The notes: generated by a model not told the origin, from the letters alone. A stretch of DNA of 64,000 nt from CAYPJE01 sp964410945 (GCA_964410945.1 CAYPJE010000007.1:1-64000), one strand, 5' to 3'. Numbered from the stretch's first letter, positions 42,286-52,339 are shown. Made by a program: numbers and translations.

Positions 42286-45243
42286 ATGGCTAGAAGAATT
42301 TCTGTTTGGTGTGCTTTACTTTCACTCCTGTCCGCCCAAATAAATCCAGTGGAAGGAATCCGCTCAAATCCACCACGAATATGGGCACTGACCAACGCTA
42401 CTGTAGTCACTGAGCCAGGAAAGATACTGGAAGATGCCAGCATCCTGATCAGAGATGGCCTGATCGAGTCGGTTGGAAGGGATATTGCCTTACCACCGGA
42501 TGCGACGATACTCGATTATTCCGGCAATACGGTTTATCCCGGTTTTATTGACAGCTGGCTTCCGGTAGACCAGTCTGAGAACGGTGGTGCGTCCTCCAGG
42601 GCGCATTGGAATTCTTTTGTACGTGCCGATATGGTGACCAGCCGGTTATATAAACCGGATAATGAGCATTTGAAATCTTTGCATGGATTGGGATTTACAG
42701 CGGCTCAGGTAGTTGGTGAAAAAGGCATTTTCCGTGGATTTGGCGGGGTGGTGCTGTTGACCAACCAGGCAACAACGCTTGTGGATCAATCAGCCCAGGT
42801 TGTTTCTATTGAATTTGGTCGCTACCAATCAACCGATTATCCTAAATCCGAGTTTGGTTCCATCGCACTGATCCGCCAGACTTTACTTGATGCCGACTGG
42901 TACCGGGCCGCTAATACCATTTATGAAAAATATCCCAATCTGAATGAACCGGTCCCCGTCAATAATGCCTTGGAAGCGATTGGATCGGCACGGAACAGGC
43001 GACTACCCTTTATTTTCATCCCGAAAGAGGAGCAAGGTCTGCTGCAGGCCGGTAAAATCGCCGCAGAATTCAACTTGCCGTTCTACGTAAGGGGAACTGG
43101 TTATGAGTACCGGAGAGCGCGGGAAATAGCATTGACCAATCCATTTCTGATCCTCGATCTGAAATTTCCGGAAGCCCCGGCGATTAGTGATCGGCTTGGC
43201 GCCAGGGAAATTACCACGGAACAACTCAAGCACTGGAAACTGGGCCCGGACAACGTAAAGCGGATGCTGGAAAATGAGGTGTCAGTGGCTCTGACCTGCG
43301 ATGGCTTGAAGGATCAGCAATTCCGGATCAACCTGGCCAGGGCTGTAAAGCAGGGTTTGGATAAAACCGCGGCCCTGGCAGCCATGACCACCATCCCGGC
43401 TGAGAAGTTAGGCATTGGTAACAGCATTGGTAAAATAGCTCCTGGTTTGGTTGCTAATCTGACTGTAGTTGCTGGCGATTATTTCAATCCTGATGATCCG
43501 TTGCATGCCGTTTGGATCGGTGGCGATGAATACACACTCGAAGATAAAAATATTAAAGATATCTCAGGTGCATGGAAAGTAATATTAGATGATAAAAACT
43601 ATGACTTAAAGTTATTATTTAAAGGTGGTAAATGGTCAGGATCAATCGAAAGTGACAGTATTACAGTCCCGCTTAAACAGTTGGTCCATAACAACCGGAT
43701 GATCAAATTTGTTGCTTCCACAAATGAATTGGGATGGGCAGGTATTACCCGTTTCAGCGGCCGGATCAGGGATGGAGAGCTGCTTCTGACGGCGACTTTA
43801 CCAGCCGGGGACAAGACTGCCATGGTGGCCACAGCTGTGTCATCCCCGGAACCGGATAAGCCGGAACCGGATAAGGAAATATCAAAGGTCTTTGCGAGTT
43901 TTCCGGAGGGTGCTTTTGGATTCGAGGAATTACCCGTACCGGAACCGGTTATATTGGTCAATGACGCCACTATCTGGACCTGCGGCCGACAGGGTATCCT
44001 CAAGGGCTGGGATATGCTGGTGGTAAATGGAAAGATAGACCGGATCGCCCAGGATATAGCTTACCCGTCCGGTGGGGCATTGGTAGTTGACGCCGGAGGA
44101 AAACATGTTACTCCGGGGATAATCGACAGCCATAGTCATACTGCCACCCGTTCCGTTAATGAAGGCACCCACAGCAATACGGCCGAAGTTCGGATTGCTG
44201 ATGTACTGGATGCCGATGATATCAATATCTACCGCCAGTTGGCAGGCGGGGTAACTGCAATCCATGTTCTGCATGGATCGGCTAATACAATTGGTGGGCA
44301 GAATGCCGTCATCAAAATGCGGTGGGGGAGTGTAGCTGACGATCTGCTGTTGAAAGGAGCACCACCGGGACTGAAATTCGCCCTCGGTGAAAATGTTAAA
44401 CAATCAGGTTGGGGGGATCGGTTTGTGACCCGGTACCCGCAAACCAGGATGGGCGTGGAGCAGTACCTGCGGGATAATTTTGAGGCCGCCCGGGATTATC
44501 GGGCCGAGTTCAAGCGCTTTGAGCGTAATTCCCGCCTGAGAAAGACTAAGATTCCACCGCGGATCGATCTGTCAATGGAGGCAGTTGCTGAAGTTCTGGA
44601 GGACAAACGGCTCATGCATTGCCATGCCTATCGGCAGGATGAAATGCTGATGTTATTAAGACTGGCCGAGGAATTTGATTTCACAATGGATATGTTTCAT
44701 CACGGACTGGAAGGCTACAAAATTGCCGATGAAATGGCAAAGCATGGAGCTGGGGTAGCGACTTTCACTGACTGGTGGGCTTATAAATTTGAAGTTTACG
44801 AAGCAATTCCCTATGCCGCCGGTCTCATGCACGAAATTGGCGTAAGTGTTTCATTAAAATCCGACAGTGATGAATTGGCGCGGCATCTGAATACCGAAGC
44901 CGCCAAGGTGGTAAAATACAGTGGGATATCCGAGGAGGAGGCGTTTAAAATGATAACGATCAACTCCGCCCGTCAGCTTGGGATTGACCGCCATGTTGGT
45001 TCCCTGGAACCAGGTAAGGATGCTGATTTTGTGATCTGGAATACCAATCCTTTATCAACCAGTGCCGTGTGCCAGGAAACCTGGATTGATGGTGCCTTAT
45101 ACTTTTCCGTTGAACGCGACCGGGAATTGCGGGCAGCAGAGGCTGTTCTGCGGAATGACCTCATACAGAAGATTCTACTGGAACAGAACGGTGGTATCGG
45201 TAAGGAGAACGATGGATCCAAAGGGGCAGGAGGTGCATTATGA
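42286..45243 (+). CDS. Exported tandem amidohydrolase, first domain degenerate
   Basis: 985 aa with an N-terminal signal peptide (about 1-24). Two amidohydrolase domains are joined. In the first (about 35-420) the strand VYPGFIDSW is not followed by the HxH metal pair, and LTCDGLKD replaces the usual aspartate region; it is probably inactive. A linker domain of about 100 residues follows. The second (about 555-965) retains TPGIIDSHSH, a histidine in MHCHAYRQDE, FHHGLEGYK and an aspartate in SLKSDSDELARH, so it should bind metal. The stop overlaps the start of a further amidohydrolase gene. Substrate unknown; related pairs in Bacteroidetes are annotated only as amidohydrolase. Confidence 0.8.
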   Translation: MARRISVWCALLSLLSAQINPVEGIRSNPPRIWALTNATVVTEPGKILEDASILIRDGLIESVGRDIALPPDATILDYSGNTVYPGFIDSWLPVDQSENGGASSRAHWNSFVRADMVTSRLYKPDNEHLKSLHGLGFTAAQVVGEKGIFRGFGGVVLLTNQATTLVDQSAQVVSIEFGRYQSTDYPKSEFGSIALIRQTLLDADWYRAANTIYEKYPNLNEPVPVNNALEAIGSARNRRLPFIFIPKEEQGLLQAGKIAAEFNLPFYVRGTGYEYRRAREIALTNPFLILDLKFPEAPAISDRLGAREITTEQLKHWKLGPDNVKRMLENEVSVALTCDGLKDQQFRINLARAVKQGLDKTAALAAMTTIPAEKLGIGNSIGKIAPGLVANLTVVAGDYFNPDDPLHAVWIGGDEYTLEDKNIKDISGAWKVILDDKNYDLKLLFKGGKWSGSIESDSITVPLKQLVHNNRMIKFVASTNELGWAGITRFSGRIRDGELLLTATLPAGDKTAMVATAVSSPEPDKPEPDKEISKVFASFPEGAFGFEELPVPEPVILVNDATIWTCGRQGILKGWDMLVVNGKIDRIAQDIAYPSGGALVVDAGGKHVTPGIIDSHSHTATRSVNEGTHSNTAEVRIADVLDADDINIYRQLAGGVTAIHVLHGSANTIGGQNAVIKMRWGSVADDLLLKGAPPGLKFALGENVKQSGWGDRFVTRYPQTRMGVEQYLRDNFEAARDYRAEFKRFERNSRLRKTKIPPRIDLSMEAVAEVLEDKRLMHCHAYRQDEMLMLLRLAEEFDFTMDMFHHGLEGYKIADEMAKHGAGVATFTDWWAYKFEVYEAIPYAAGLMHEIGVSVSLKSDSDELARHLNTEAAKVVKYSGISEEEAFKMITINSARQLGIDRHVGSLEPGKDADFVIWNTNPLSTSAVCQETWIDGALYFSVERDRELRAAEAVLRNDLIQKILLEQNGGIGKENDGSKGAGGAL

Positions 45244-46562
45244 GAATCACTTTAGTATCGCTATTCATTGTAATTGCATCATTGATGGCTTCCGATCAGA
45301 TTCCGGCTGCTGCCCAGAAAAATCCGGTTCTGTTGCGTGGCGGTATCCTGCATACTGTGTCAGGTGGAATTCTTAATTCTGATATCCTGTTCCGTGAAGG
45401 TAAAATTGCTGCCATTGGGAATGCGATTGAAACCTTTCCGTATTACGAGATAATTGACATCAAGGGGAAGCATGTATATCCCGGTTTGCTGGCAGCCAGT
45501 ACCTCATTGGGGCTGGTTGAGATTGATGCGGTGCGGGCCACGCTGGACTATACTGAGGTTGGGCCGTTGAATCCCAATGTGGTGGCCGGTCTGGCTTATA
45601 ATCCCGATTCTGAATCTATACCGGTGACCCGCTCCAACGGAATCTTACTGGCGAATGTCACTCAGCAATCAGGATTTCTGGCCGGTCAGTCATCATTGAT
45701 GATGCTGGATGGCTGGACACATGAAGAAGCTACTTTGGAATTGGTCGTTGGAATGAATTTGTTCTGGCCGACGGAAAAAAATGCTTGGGGTCAATATTCT
45801 CCACAGCAGTTAAAGAAAGTCCGGGAGAATAATGAACAGAAATTGGAGAAATTGAATCTCCTGTTCGAACAGGCCCGTGCCTATCGGAAAGTGATGAAGG
45901 CAGAAAAGTCAGGAAAACGTCTGAAATCCCAGAAGCATGATCTGAAACTGGACAGTCTGATACCTGTTCTTGATAAAAAGATTCCTCTGTTGGTTCATGC
46001 AAATATGGCCCGGGAGATCGAAGCAGCAATCAATTGGGGTTTACAACAGAATGTCAGAATCGTGATCGTCGGTGGGCATGACGCTGCCATGGTTGTCGAT
46101 CTTTTGGTCGAGAACGATATCCCGGTCATCTACAAAAAGGTCCTTGCTTTACCGGTTAAACGACATGACAGTTACGACCAGGTTTATGCAACGCCGGCTG
46201 AATTGCATGCCGCAGGAGTGAAAGTGGCGATCAGTGGCGCTAACTATGGTTTTGAAGCACCTCATCAGCGTAATCTGCCATATCAGGCCGCCCAGGCGAT
46301 GGCATTTGGATTGCCAGCTGATATTGCCCTGCGCAGTATAACACTGACTCCGGCCGAGATCCTTGGGATTAATGATCGGGTTGGTTCGCTTTCGGTCGGT
46401 AAGGACGCAACTCTGTTTATTGCCAACGGTGATATTCTGGATATTCGCACCAACGTCGAACAGGCCTATATCAGGGGGAAAAAAGTGGATATGAGTGACC
46501 GGCACAAGCAGCTGCATGCCAAATATCGGGAAAAATATCGTCAATTGGGTATCCTGGAATAA
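45240..46562 (+). CDS. Exported amidohydrolase-like protein lacking the HxH site
   Basis: 440 aa with signal peptide (1-25) and GGAGG before the ATG that overlaps the previous stop. The amidohydrolase fold is shown by the N-terminal beta part (LLRGGILHTVSGGILNSDILF), GKHVYPGLL and the C-terminal LGINDRVGSLSVGKDATLFIANGD. The HxH motif is replaced by AASTSLGL, and the DN/DH motif near the end reads SGANYGFE. It is thus expected to lack the metal centre. It probably forms a complex with the active domain of the upstream protein. A terminator follows. Confidence 0.8.
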   Translation: MRITLVSLFIVIASLMASDQIPAAAQKNPVLLRGGILHTVSGGILNSDILFREGKIAAIGNAIETFPYYEIIDIKGKHVYPGLLAASTSLGLVEIDAVRATLDYTEVGPLNPNVVAGLAYNPDSESIPVTRSNGILLANVTQQSGFLAGQSSLMMLDGWTHEEATLELVVGMNLFWPTEKNAWGQYSPQQLKKVRENNEQKLEKLNLLFEQARAYRKVMKAEKSGKRLKSQKHDLKLDSLIPVLDKKIPLLVHANMAREIEAAINWGLQQNVRIVIVGGHDAAMVVDLLVENDIPVIYKKVLALPVKRHDSYDQVYATPAELHAAGVKVAISGANYGFEAPHQRNLPYQAAQAMAFGLPADIALRSITLTPAEILGINDRVGSLSVGKDATLFIANGDILDIRTNVEQAYIRGKKVDMSDRHKQLHAKYREKYRQLGILE

Positions 46563-46605
46563 AAAAAAAGCCTGGTTCCGATATGGAAACAGGCTTTTAC
46601 AGTTT
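46563..46605. terminator. Bidirectional terminator
   Basis: Run of A, AAGCCTG, a 15-base loop, CAGGCTT and T-rich sequence. Lies between the convergent amidohydrolase and SDR genes and serves both. Confidence 0.85.
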
Positions 46606-46617
46606 AAGATTTTCTTT

Positions 46618-47409
46618 TTACGTAACCTTGATTTTCAGGATCAGCCAGTTGAATATCCTCGGGAAGAAGCGCTTGAGATAAACCATTATCTGTTCTTTTC
46701 CGGAGATCAGTACTTCCGCTTTTCCTACAGTAACAGCATTCAGTATCCCCTGGGCACATTCCTCAGGGGCCATTCCTTTGTCAGTGGTTTTGTCCATCAC
46801 CGCGTGGGGGTTGCCGTCACCCTTCAGGGCATTCTGCGACATATTGGTCCTGATAAATCCAGGCAGGATTACATTGACTTTGATACCATGGGTGTGGGTC
46901 TCGGCCCGCAGGGCATCGGCAAAACCCATGACAGCGTGTTTTGAGGCCGCATAGATTGAACGCAGCCTGGTTCCGAATTTACCGGTAAGGCTGCTGATCA
47001 AAACGATATTGCCGGATTTGCGTTCCAGCATTGCCGGCAGGACGGCTTTGGTCAAGGCCACTGTTCCGAAGAAATTGGTCTCCATGATTTTACGGACCAC
47101 CGACATTTCCGTATCCACGATCAGGCTGCGTTGCGAAATTCCACCGTTATTTACCAGAATATCCGGTGTGCCAATTTTATCAAGCACGTATTGGGCTTGT
47201 TCGAAAATCCCTTTTTCATCCAGCAGATCAAGTGGGACAATATGATGTTTCTCAGGATTTTTGCATTCCTGTCGCACGGCTTCCAGTTCGGATTCGCGGC
47301 GGGATGACAGGATAACAGTGGCACCGGTGCGGCTGAAGGCGATTGCCGTGGCCTTTCCAATTCCGGAAGAAGCTCCGGTAATCCAGACTAATTGATTGTT
47401 AAAGGCCAT
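46618..47409 (-). CDS. Short-chain dehydrogenase/reductase
   Basis: 263 aa classical SDR. The cofactor loop is ITGASSGIGKA (10-20) with RR at about 37-38 favouring NADP, NNGGIS replaces the common NNAG, and the catalytic Ser-Tyr-Lys are in LISSLTGKF and YAASKHAV. The C terminus is hydrophobic (FFPRIFNWLILKIK), as in membrane-attached DHRS7-like enzymes. The substrate is unknown. It stands upstream of nothing obvious; the histidine kinase gene lies on the same strand 17 bases before it and could be cotranscribed. Confidence 0.85.
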   Translation of the reverse strand: MAFNNQLVWITGASSGIGKATAIAFSRTGATVILSSRRESELEAVRQECKNPEKHHIVPLDLLDEKGIFEQAQYVLDKIGTPDILVNNGGISQRSLIVDTEMSVVRKIMETNFFGTVALTKAVLPAMLERKSGNIVLISSLTGKFGTRLRSIYAASKHAVMGFADALRAETHTHGIKVNVILPGFIRTNMSQNALKGDGNPHAVMDKTTDKGMAPEECAQGILNAVTVGKAEVLISGKEQIMVYLKRFFPRIFNWLILKIKVT

Positions 47410-47426
47410 TTTTCCCCTGCAGCTAT

Positions 47427-48620
47427 TTAATTATCCAGTAGTTCGCGTACCTTTTCAGCCAGATCGTTCATTTTAAACGGCTTCTGTAAGAGAACTGTAT
47501 TCTCTCTGGCAGCATGATTACGGATAATGAACTCCGATGCATAGCCAGTGATAAAAATATAATTGATTTCCGGGTCATCGGCTGATATTTTCGCGAACAG
47601 GTCAAGTCCGTTCATCTCCGGCATGATTATATCCGAAATTACAAGGTTGATATCCGATGAATGTTCCCGGTAAAGATCCAGAGCTTGTTTACCGTCGACT
47701 GCAACAATTACCCGATAGCCATACTGTCTCAGGATAGTATTCATTATCTGGAGTAGATCTTTTTCATCTTCGACGATCAGAATTGTTTCCGTGCCGCCAA
47801 CCAAAGGTGTAACGTCCTGCTCAACTGCTTCCTCCTGGACCTGTGAAACCGGGAAGTAGATTTTGAATGTTGTGCCACTTTCATCAGGGCTTTCCAGTTC
47901 AATGATCCCATTATGTTGTCGGATCAATCCGTAAACGACTGATAATCCCAGTCCGGGATTCCGGGCGGGATTTTTGGTAGAGAAAAATGGTTCAAAGATC
48001 CGCTGGCGGTCAGATTCCTTGATGCCCGATCCGGTATCGGAAACAGTCAGGCAGATATATTCTCCGGGAACGGCACTGGAATAATTGCGGCAGAAAGTTT
48101 CATCCAAATCCACTTTCTGGGTCTCAAATCTCAATTCTCCGCCATCGGGCATGGCGTCACTGGCATTCAGGCATAACTGGGATAAAATCGTATCCAGGGC
48201 CAGTGAATCGGCATTGATCTGAGGTAATTCATAGCCCAGATCGGTTATCACGTCTACCTCGGTTCCAATGGAATTACTCAGGTAAATGATCGAATCGTGG
48301 ATGACATTGTTTAGATCAACAGGAGTATAATTGAGGGTTTGCTTGCTGCTGAACGCCAACAGGTGCTGGGTCAGGTTAGCCGCCTGATCGCAAGCATCAA
48401 TAATATTATTCAAATATTTTTTTAATTCCTTGGGATCGTTGGTTTGCATCAGGGCCAATTCGGCATAACCAAGTATCGAGCTGAGTTTATTGTTAAAACT
48501 GTGAGCGATATTCCCACTCAACTTGCCAGCGATTTCCATCTTGGCTTTCAGGGAAACTTCATGTTCCTCAGCGGAATCTAAACTGGGATTGAGGTCTGAA
48601 TTATTTTTATCTGCGGTCAT
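47427..48620 (-). CDS. Hybrid histidine kinase with C-terminal receiver
   Basis: About 397 aa from the ATG at 48620; in-frame starts at 48689 and 48635 exist. There is no transmembrane or PAS region. The dimerisation helix with the phosphorylated histidine is IAHSFNNKLSSILGYAELA, followed by an ATPase domain (SQLCLNASDAMPDGGEL, DTGSGI, FEPFFSTK, GLGLSVVYGL) and a receiver domain with ILIVEDEKDLLQI, LVISDIIMPEMNG and LLQKPF. This architecture fits NtrB-like soluble hybrid kinases. It is divergent from the glycyl radical operon, 150-220 bases apart, but no link to its regulation can be shown. Confidence 0.85.
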   Translation of the reverse strand: MTADKNNSDLNPSLDSAEEHEVSLKAKMEIAGKLSGNIAHSFNNKLSSILGYAELALMQTNDPKELKKYLNNIIDACDQAANLTQHLLAFSSKQTLNYTPVDLNNVIHDSIIYLSNSIGTEVDVITDLGYELPQINADSLALDTILSQLCLNASDAMPDGGELRFETQKVDLDETFCRNYSSAVPGEYICLTVSDTGSGIKESDRQRIFEPFFSTKNPARNPGLGLSVVYGLIRQHNGIIELESPDESGTTFKIYFPVSQVQEEAVEQDVTPLVGGTETILIVEDEKDLLQIMNTILRQYGYRVIVAVDGKQALDLYREHSSDINLVISDIIMPEMNGLDLFAKISADDPEINYIFITGYASEFIIRNHAARENTVLLQKPFKMNDLAEKVRELLDN

Positions 48621-48840
48621 TTTTAAATCACCCATTTTCAACTGGAATAAACTGCATCCTGTTGCATGATGCGCGGCCGGAATATACACAGATTTAATTA
48701 AGGATGGGCAGATTTGAAAGGAATTATCAAGTTGAATGTCATGCCATGGATCAGACTAACCATGGGGAACAAATTCATACGATTTGATTATTTACTTTTT
48801 AATTTGTCGCCTCTGTAAAATTAGAAAATTACCACTTTAA

Positions 48841-49635
48841 ATGAACCAAGCAACGACTGGGATAATCTTCGATATTAAACGGTTCGCGATTCACGATGGA
48901 CCGGGTATTCGGACAACCGTGTTCTTTAAGGGATGCCCGTTGGCCTGCTGGTGGTGTCATAATCCGGAGAGCCGGAATCCTGATATCGAACAATTCCCAA
49001 CGATCAAACAGGATGTTGAAACTACACAGACTATAGGTTATAAGGTATCAGTTGAAGAGGTTGTGGCTGAGATCAAACGTGATGTTGTATTTTATGATGA
49101 ATCGGGAGGAGGGGTTACATTTTCTGGCGGGGAACCGCTGTTCCAGCCGACCTTCCTGGTCGAATTATTGGCTGCCTGCCAGTCGATCGGTATTCACACC
49201 TGTATTGATACTTCCGGATATTGCGAGCAAGATATTCTGGAGAATATGATTGATCATACGGATTTATTTTTATTTGATCTGAAGTTAATGAACGCCCGGG
49301 ATCACGAGATCCATACCGGTGTTCCGGGAGCTAATGTTATCGCTAACCTTGAATTCCTGTTAATGCGGAAAGCCAATTTGCAGATTCGCATTCCACTGAT
49401 TCCTGGAATTACCGATGGCAGGGAAAACCTGGAAGACATGGCAAAATATATTTCACATTTTAATTTGAATCATGATATCGCTTTGCTGCCATTTAATTTA
49501 TTTGCACAGAATAAATTTCATAAATTCCAGCTGAATAATCGATTAACGGCGATGAAATCACAATCGGCTGCTGAATTGGAGAGACTGGTGGATATTTTCA
49601 GGGGGTATAATCTGAATGTGACTATTGGAGGATGA
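48841..49635 (+). CDS. Glycyl radical enzyme activase (radical SAM)
   Basis: 264 aa. The [4Fe-4S] radical SAM motif is CPLACWWC (Cys32, Cys36, Cys39), preceded by HDGPGIRTTVFFKGCPL and followed by GGGVTFSGGEPLFQPTF, the SAM-binding GGE segment. It generates the glycyl radical on the enzyme encoded next. Activases of the non-PFL enzymes usually have an extra ferredoxin-like insert with two more clusters between the SAM motif and the GGE segment; here that insert has no cysteines and is only about 50 residues. The stop TGA is seven bases before the next start's frame, with the binding site inside this gene. Confidence 0.9.
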   Translation: MNQATTGIIFDIKRFAIHDGPGIRTTVFFKGCPLACWWCHNPESRNPDIEQFPTIKQDVETTQTIGYKVSVEEVVAEIKRDVVFYDESGGGVTFSGGEPLFQPTFLVELLAACQSIGIHTCIDTSGYCEQDILENMIDHTDLFLFDLKLMNARDHEIHTGVPGANVIANLEFLLMRKANLQIRIPLIPGITDGRENLEDMAKYISHFNLNHDIALLPFNLFAQNKFHKFQLNNRLTAMKSQSAAELERLVDIFRGYNLNVTIGG

Positions 49636-49639
49636 CCCG

Positions 49640-52003
49640 ATGAATGCGCGAATTTCCCAACTTCGAAAAAAAAGCATTGAAGCAGTTCCCAGTATATCTC
49701 TTGAGCGGGCAGAGTTGATTACTGAGTTTTACCAGACCGTTCGGAGCAACAAAAAATCGGTCCCTGTTACCAGGGCACTGGCATTCAAATACCTGCTTGA
49801 GAATAAGCGAATTTATATCAATCCCAACGAACTGATCGTAGGCGAACGGGGGCCGGCTCCCAAAGCAACTCCTACTTATCCTGAAATCTGCTCCCACTCG
49901 ATGGAAGATCTTGATATCCTGGATTCGAGAGAAAAAATACCTTTCAAATCAAGTGCTGAGATTAAGGCCACCCAACAGAAAACGATTGCACCATTCTGGA
50001 CGGGCCAATCCTTACGTGATAAAATATTTTCCGAAGTTGACCAGGAGTGGAAGGATGCCTATCAGGCCGGTATCTTTACCGAATTCATGGAGCAACGCGC
50101 ACCGGGGCATACGGTAATGGATGATAAGATCTATCATAAGGGTATGAATGATTTTATCCGCGATATTGAAACTTCGATGAGCAACCTGGATTCTGTTTCC
50201 GATCCGGAAGCTCCAGGGAAACGTGAAGAACTGAAGGCGATGAAAATTGCCGCCGAAGCAATCATCACTTATGCCAGACGACACGCCGAACAGGCTGAAG
50301 CTCTGGCAATATCGGAACCGGATCAGGAACGCAAAACCGAGCTGCAGCAGATTGCAGCTATCTGCCGGAAAGTCCCGGCTGACAAACCTGAAACACTCTG
50401 GGAAGCGTTGCAGTATTACTGGTTCGTCCATCTGGGAGTGATTATTGAATTGAATACCTGGGATTCTTTCAATCCGGGCCGCCTGGATCAGCATCTGTTC
50501 CCTTTCTATCAGGAAGATCTGGCCAAAGGCAGACTGAATGAATCGCAGGTTCGTGAATTGTTACAGGCGTTTTGGATCAAGTTCAATAACCAGCCGGCTC
50601 CACCAAAAGTTGGTGTAACGGCCAAAGAGAGTAATACCTATACTGATTTTTGCCTGATCAACGTTGGTGGTGTTGGGAAAGATGGCCAAGATGTCAGCAA
50701 TGAACTCTCATATCTTATTCTGGATGTAATTGAAGAAATGCGCCTGCTTCAGCCCAGTTCGATGGTACAGGTCAGTCAGAAAACACCGGATGCACTACTG
50801 CAGCGGGCACTGAGAATTATAAAAACCGGTTACGGGCAGCCATCATTGTTCAATACCGATGCAATAGTACCGGAGCTGGTTCGCCAGGGTAAATCATTAT
50901 CTGATGCGCGGTTGGGAGGAGCAAGTGGTTGTGTTGAAGCAGGTGCATTCGGCAAGGAAAGCTATATCCTGACGGGCTATTTTAACCTGGTAAAAATTCT
51001 CGAGATCACACTCAATAATGGCTTTGACCCGCAGAGTGGAAAAAAAATTGGATTGTCAACCGGTGATTCCCGGGAGTTCGATTCCTTTAACCGGTTGTAC
51101 TTGGCCTATGAGCGTCAGTTGAATCATTTCATCGCTGTAAAAATCAGGGGTAATCTGATTATAGAACGCCTGTGGGCCCGGAATCTGCCGGCGCCCTTTA
51201 TGTCAATCCTGATCGATGACTGCATCGCTACCGGCAGCGATTATAACAATGGCGGCGCACGCTATAATTCATCCTATGTACAGGGGGTAGGGCTGGGATC
51301 GATCACCGATTCGTTGTCGGCATTGAAATATCATGTCTACGATCAGAAAACCATTTCTATGGATGGCATGCTCCAGGCGATTCAAAATGATTTTAATGGG
51401 CAAGAATTCCTGCGAAGCCGACTTATTGATGAAACTCCGCACTGGGGCAATGATGATGATCGCGCCGATGATCTGGCCCGGAAGGTGTTTGAATCATTTT
51501 TCAAGGCTGTCGATGGAATCCCGAATACCAAAGGCGGACATTACCGTATCAATCTATTGCCAACTACATCCCATGTCTATTTTGGCAGTGTCGTAGGGGC
51601 GACACCGGATGGGAGACAGGCCCGGCAGCCATTATCCGAAGGAATATCACCCGTACAGGGGAATGACCGGAAAGGTCCGACGGCAGTTCTGAAATCGGCA
51701 GGGAAAATAGATCATATACGGACTGGTGGCACGCTGCTTAATCAGAAATTCACCCCTCAGTTAATGGCCGATGATGTTAGTTTGGGTAAGATCGGCAGTT
51801 TGGTGCGCGCCTACTTCAAAATGAATGGTCATCATATCCAGTTTAATGTAGTGTCAGTCGATACTTTACGGAAGGCACAGGCAAATCCTGAAGCATACCG
51901 TGACTTGATAGTGCGGGTGGCCGGATACAGTGATTATTTTGTCGATCTGACCGAGGAGTTGCAGGAAGAAATCATCCGGCGGACCGAACATTTTTCAAAT
52001 TAA
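49640..52003 (+). CDS. hypD: Trans-4-hydroxy-L-proline dehydratase (glycyl radical enzyme)
   Basis: 787 aa from the ATG at 49640, eight bases after GGAGG; a TTG at 49625 is less likely. Overall similarity to HypD is strong: APTYPEICSHSMEDL, MEQRAPGHTV, ELNTWDSFNPGRLDQHL, the thiyl-radical site GGASGCVEAGAFGKE with Cys431 and Glu433, and the glycyl-radical loop RVAGYSDYF with Gly762. The spacing of Cys and Gly fits HypD and not pyruvate formate-lyase or choline lyase. The reaction is dehydration of trans-4-hydroxyproline to pyrroline-5-carboxylate. The reductase (ProC) that commonly accompanies it is not in the window. The enzyme is strictly oxygen-sensitive, so it supports an anaerobic host. 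Confidence 0.88.
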   Translation: MNARISQLRKKSIEAVPSISLERAELITEFYQTVRSNKKSVPVTRALAFKYLLENKRIYINPNELIVGERGPAPKATPTYPEICSHSMEDLDILDSREKIPFKSSAEIKATQQKTIAPFWTGQSLRDKIFSEVDQEWKDAYQAGIFTEFMEQRAPGHTVMDDKIYHKGMNDFIRDIETSMSNLDSVSDPEAPGKREELKAMKIAAEAIITYARRHAEQAEALAISEPDQERKTELQQIAAICRKVPADKPETLWEALQYYWFVHLGVIIELNTWDSFNPGRLDQHLFPFYQEDLAKGRLNESQVRELLQAFWIKFNNQPAPPKVGVTAKESNTYTDFCLINVGGVGKDGQDVSNELSYLILDVIEEMRLLQPSSMVQVSQKTPDALLQRALRIIKTGYGQPSLFNTDAIVPELVRQGKSLSDARLGGASGCVEAGAFGKESYILTGYFNLVKILEITLNNGFDPQSGKKIGLSTGDSREFDSFNRLYLAYERQLNHFIAVKIRGNLIIERLWARNLPAPFMSILIDDCIATGSDYNNGGARYNSSYVQGVGLGSITDSLSALKYHVYDQKTISMDGMLQAIQNDFNGQEFLRSRLIDETPHWGNDDDRADDLARKVFESFFKAVDGIPNTKGGHYRINLLPTTSHVYFGSVVGATPDGRQARQPLSEGISPVQGNDRKGPTAVLKSAGKIDHIRTGGTLLNQKFTPQLMADDVSLGKIGSLVRAYFKMNGHHIQFNVVSVDTLRKAQANPEAYRDLIVRVAGYSDYFVDLTEELQEEIIRRTEHFSN

Positions 52004-52009
52004 TTATTG

Positions 52010-52339
52010 TCAGGTATGAGCTGGAACAACAGTATGCAGTAAATCAAGGATTTTTGCATCGATTATTATCAGGGTATGAGTAAGGTAAGTTGCTGAATTC
52101 TGTTCCGGGTCGGGACCATTTTCCAAATCGACCAATTCCTCCAGATAGCCGCTGTTTTTATTATGAAGTGTTTCGATTAATTGGCGTCTGGTTTCCAGCA
52201 GTGCTTCAAAGGTTTTATTGCTCCCTGACCAATCTTTGATCAGGTATTCGTCTATGTGCTCAATCACCGAATTAAAATATTCACGTTCCTCATACAGTAG
52301 TTGCTGAATAGAGTGCTCGGATGTGATGGGTGAGTACAT
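52010..52339 (-). CDS. Small helical protein of unknown function
   Basis: 109 aa, predicted all-helical and acidic (about residues 10-70 rich in E, L and I), no signal peptide and no conserved motif that I can name. The length and heptad-like leucines are reminiscent of small adaptor or chaperone proteins such as FlgN, but I do not claim the relation. Convergent with hypD with six bases between the stops. The frame is clean and has reasonable codon use, so it is probably real. Confidence 0.5.
   Translation of the reverse strand: MYSPITSEHSIQQLLYEEREYFNSVIEHIDEYLIKDWSGSNKTFEALLETRRQLIETLHNKNSGYLEELVDLENGPDPEQNSATYLTHTLIIIDAKILDLLHTVVPAHT

Noticed and set aside
49640..52003. Pyruvate formate-lyase or choline/glycerol lyase
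   Set aside because: PFL has two adjacent active cysteines; here a single Cys is in SGCVE. The surrounding residues follow HypD throughout.
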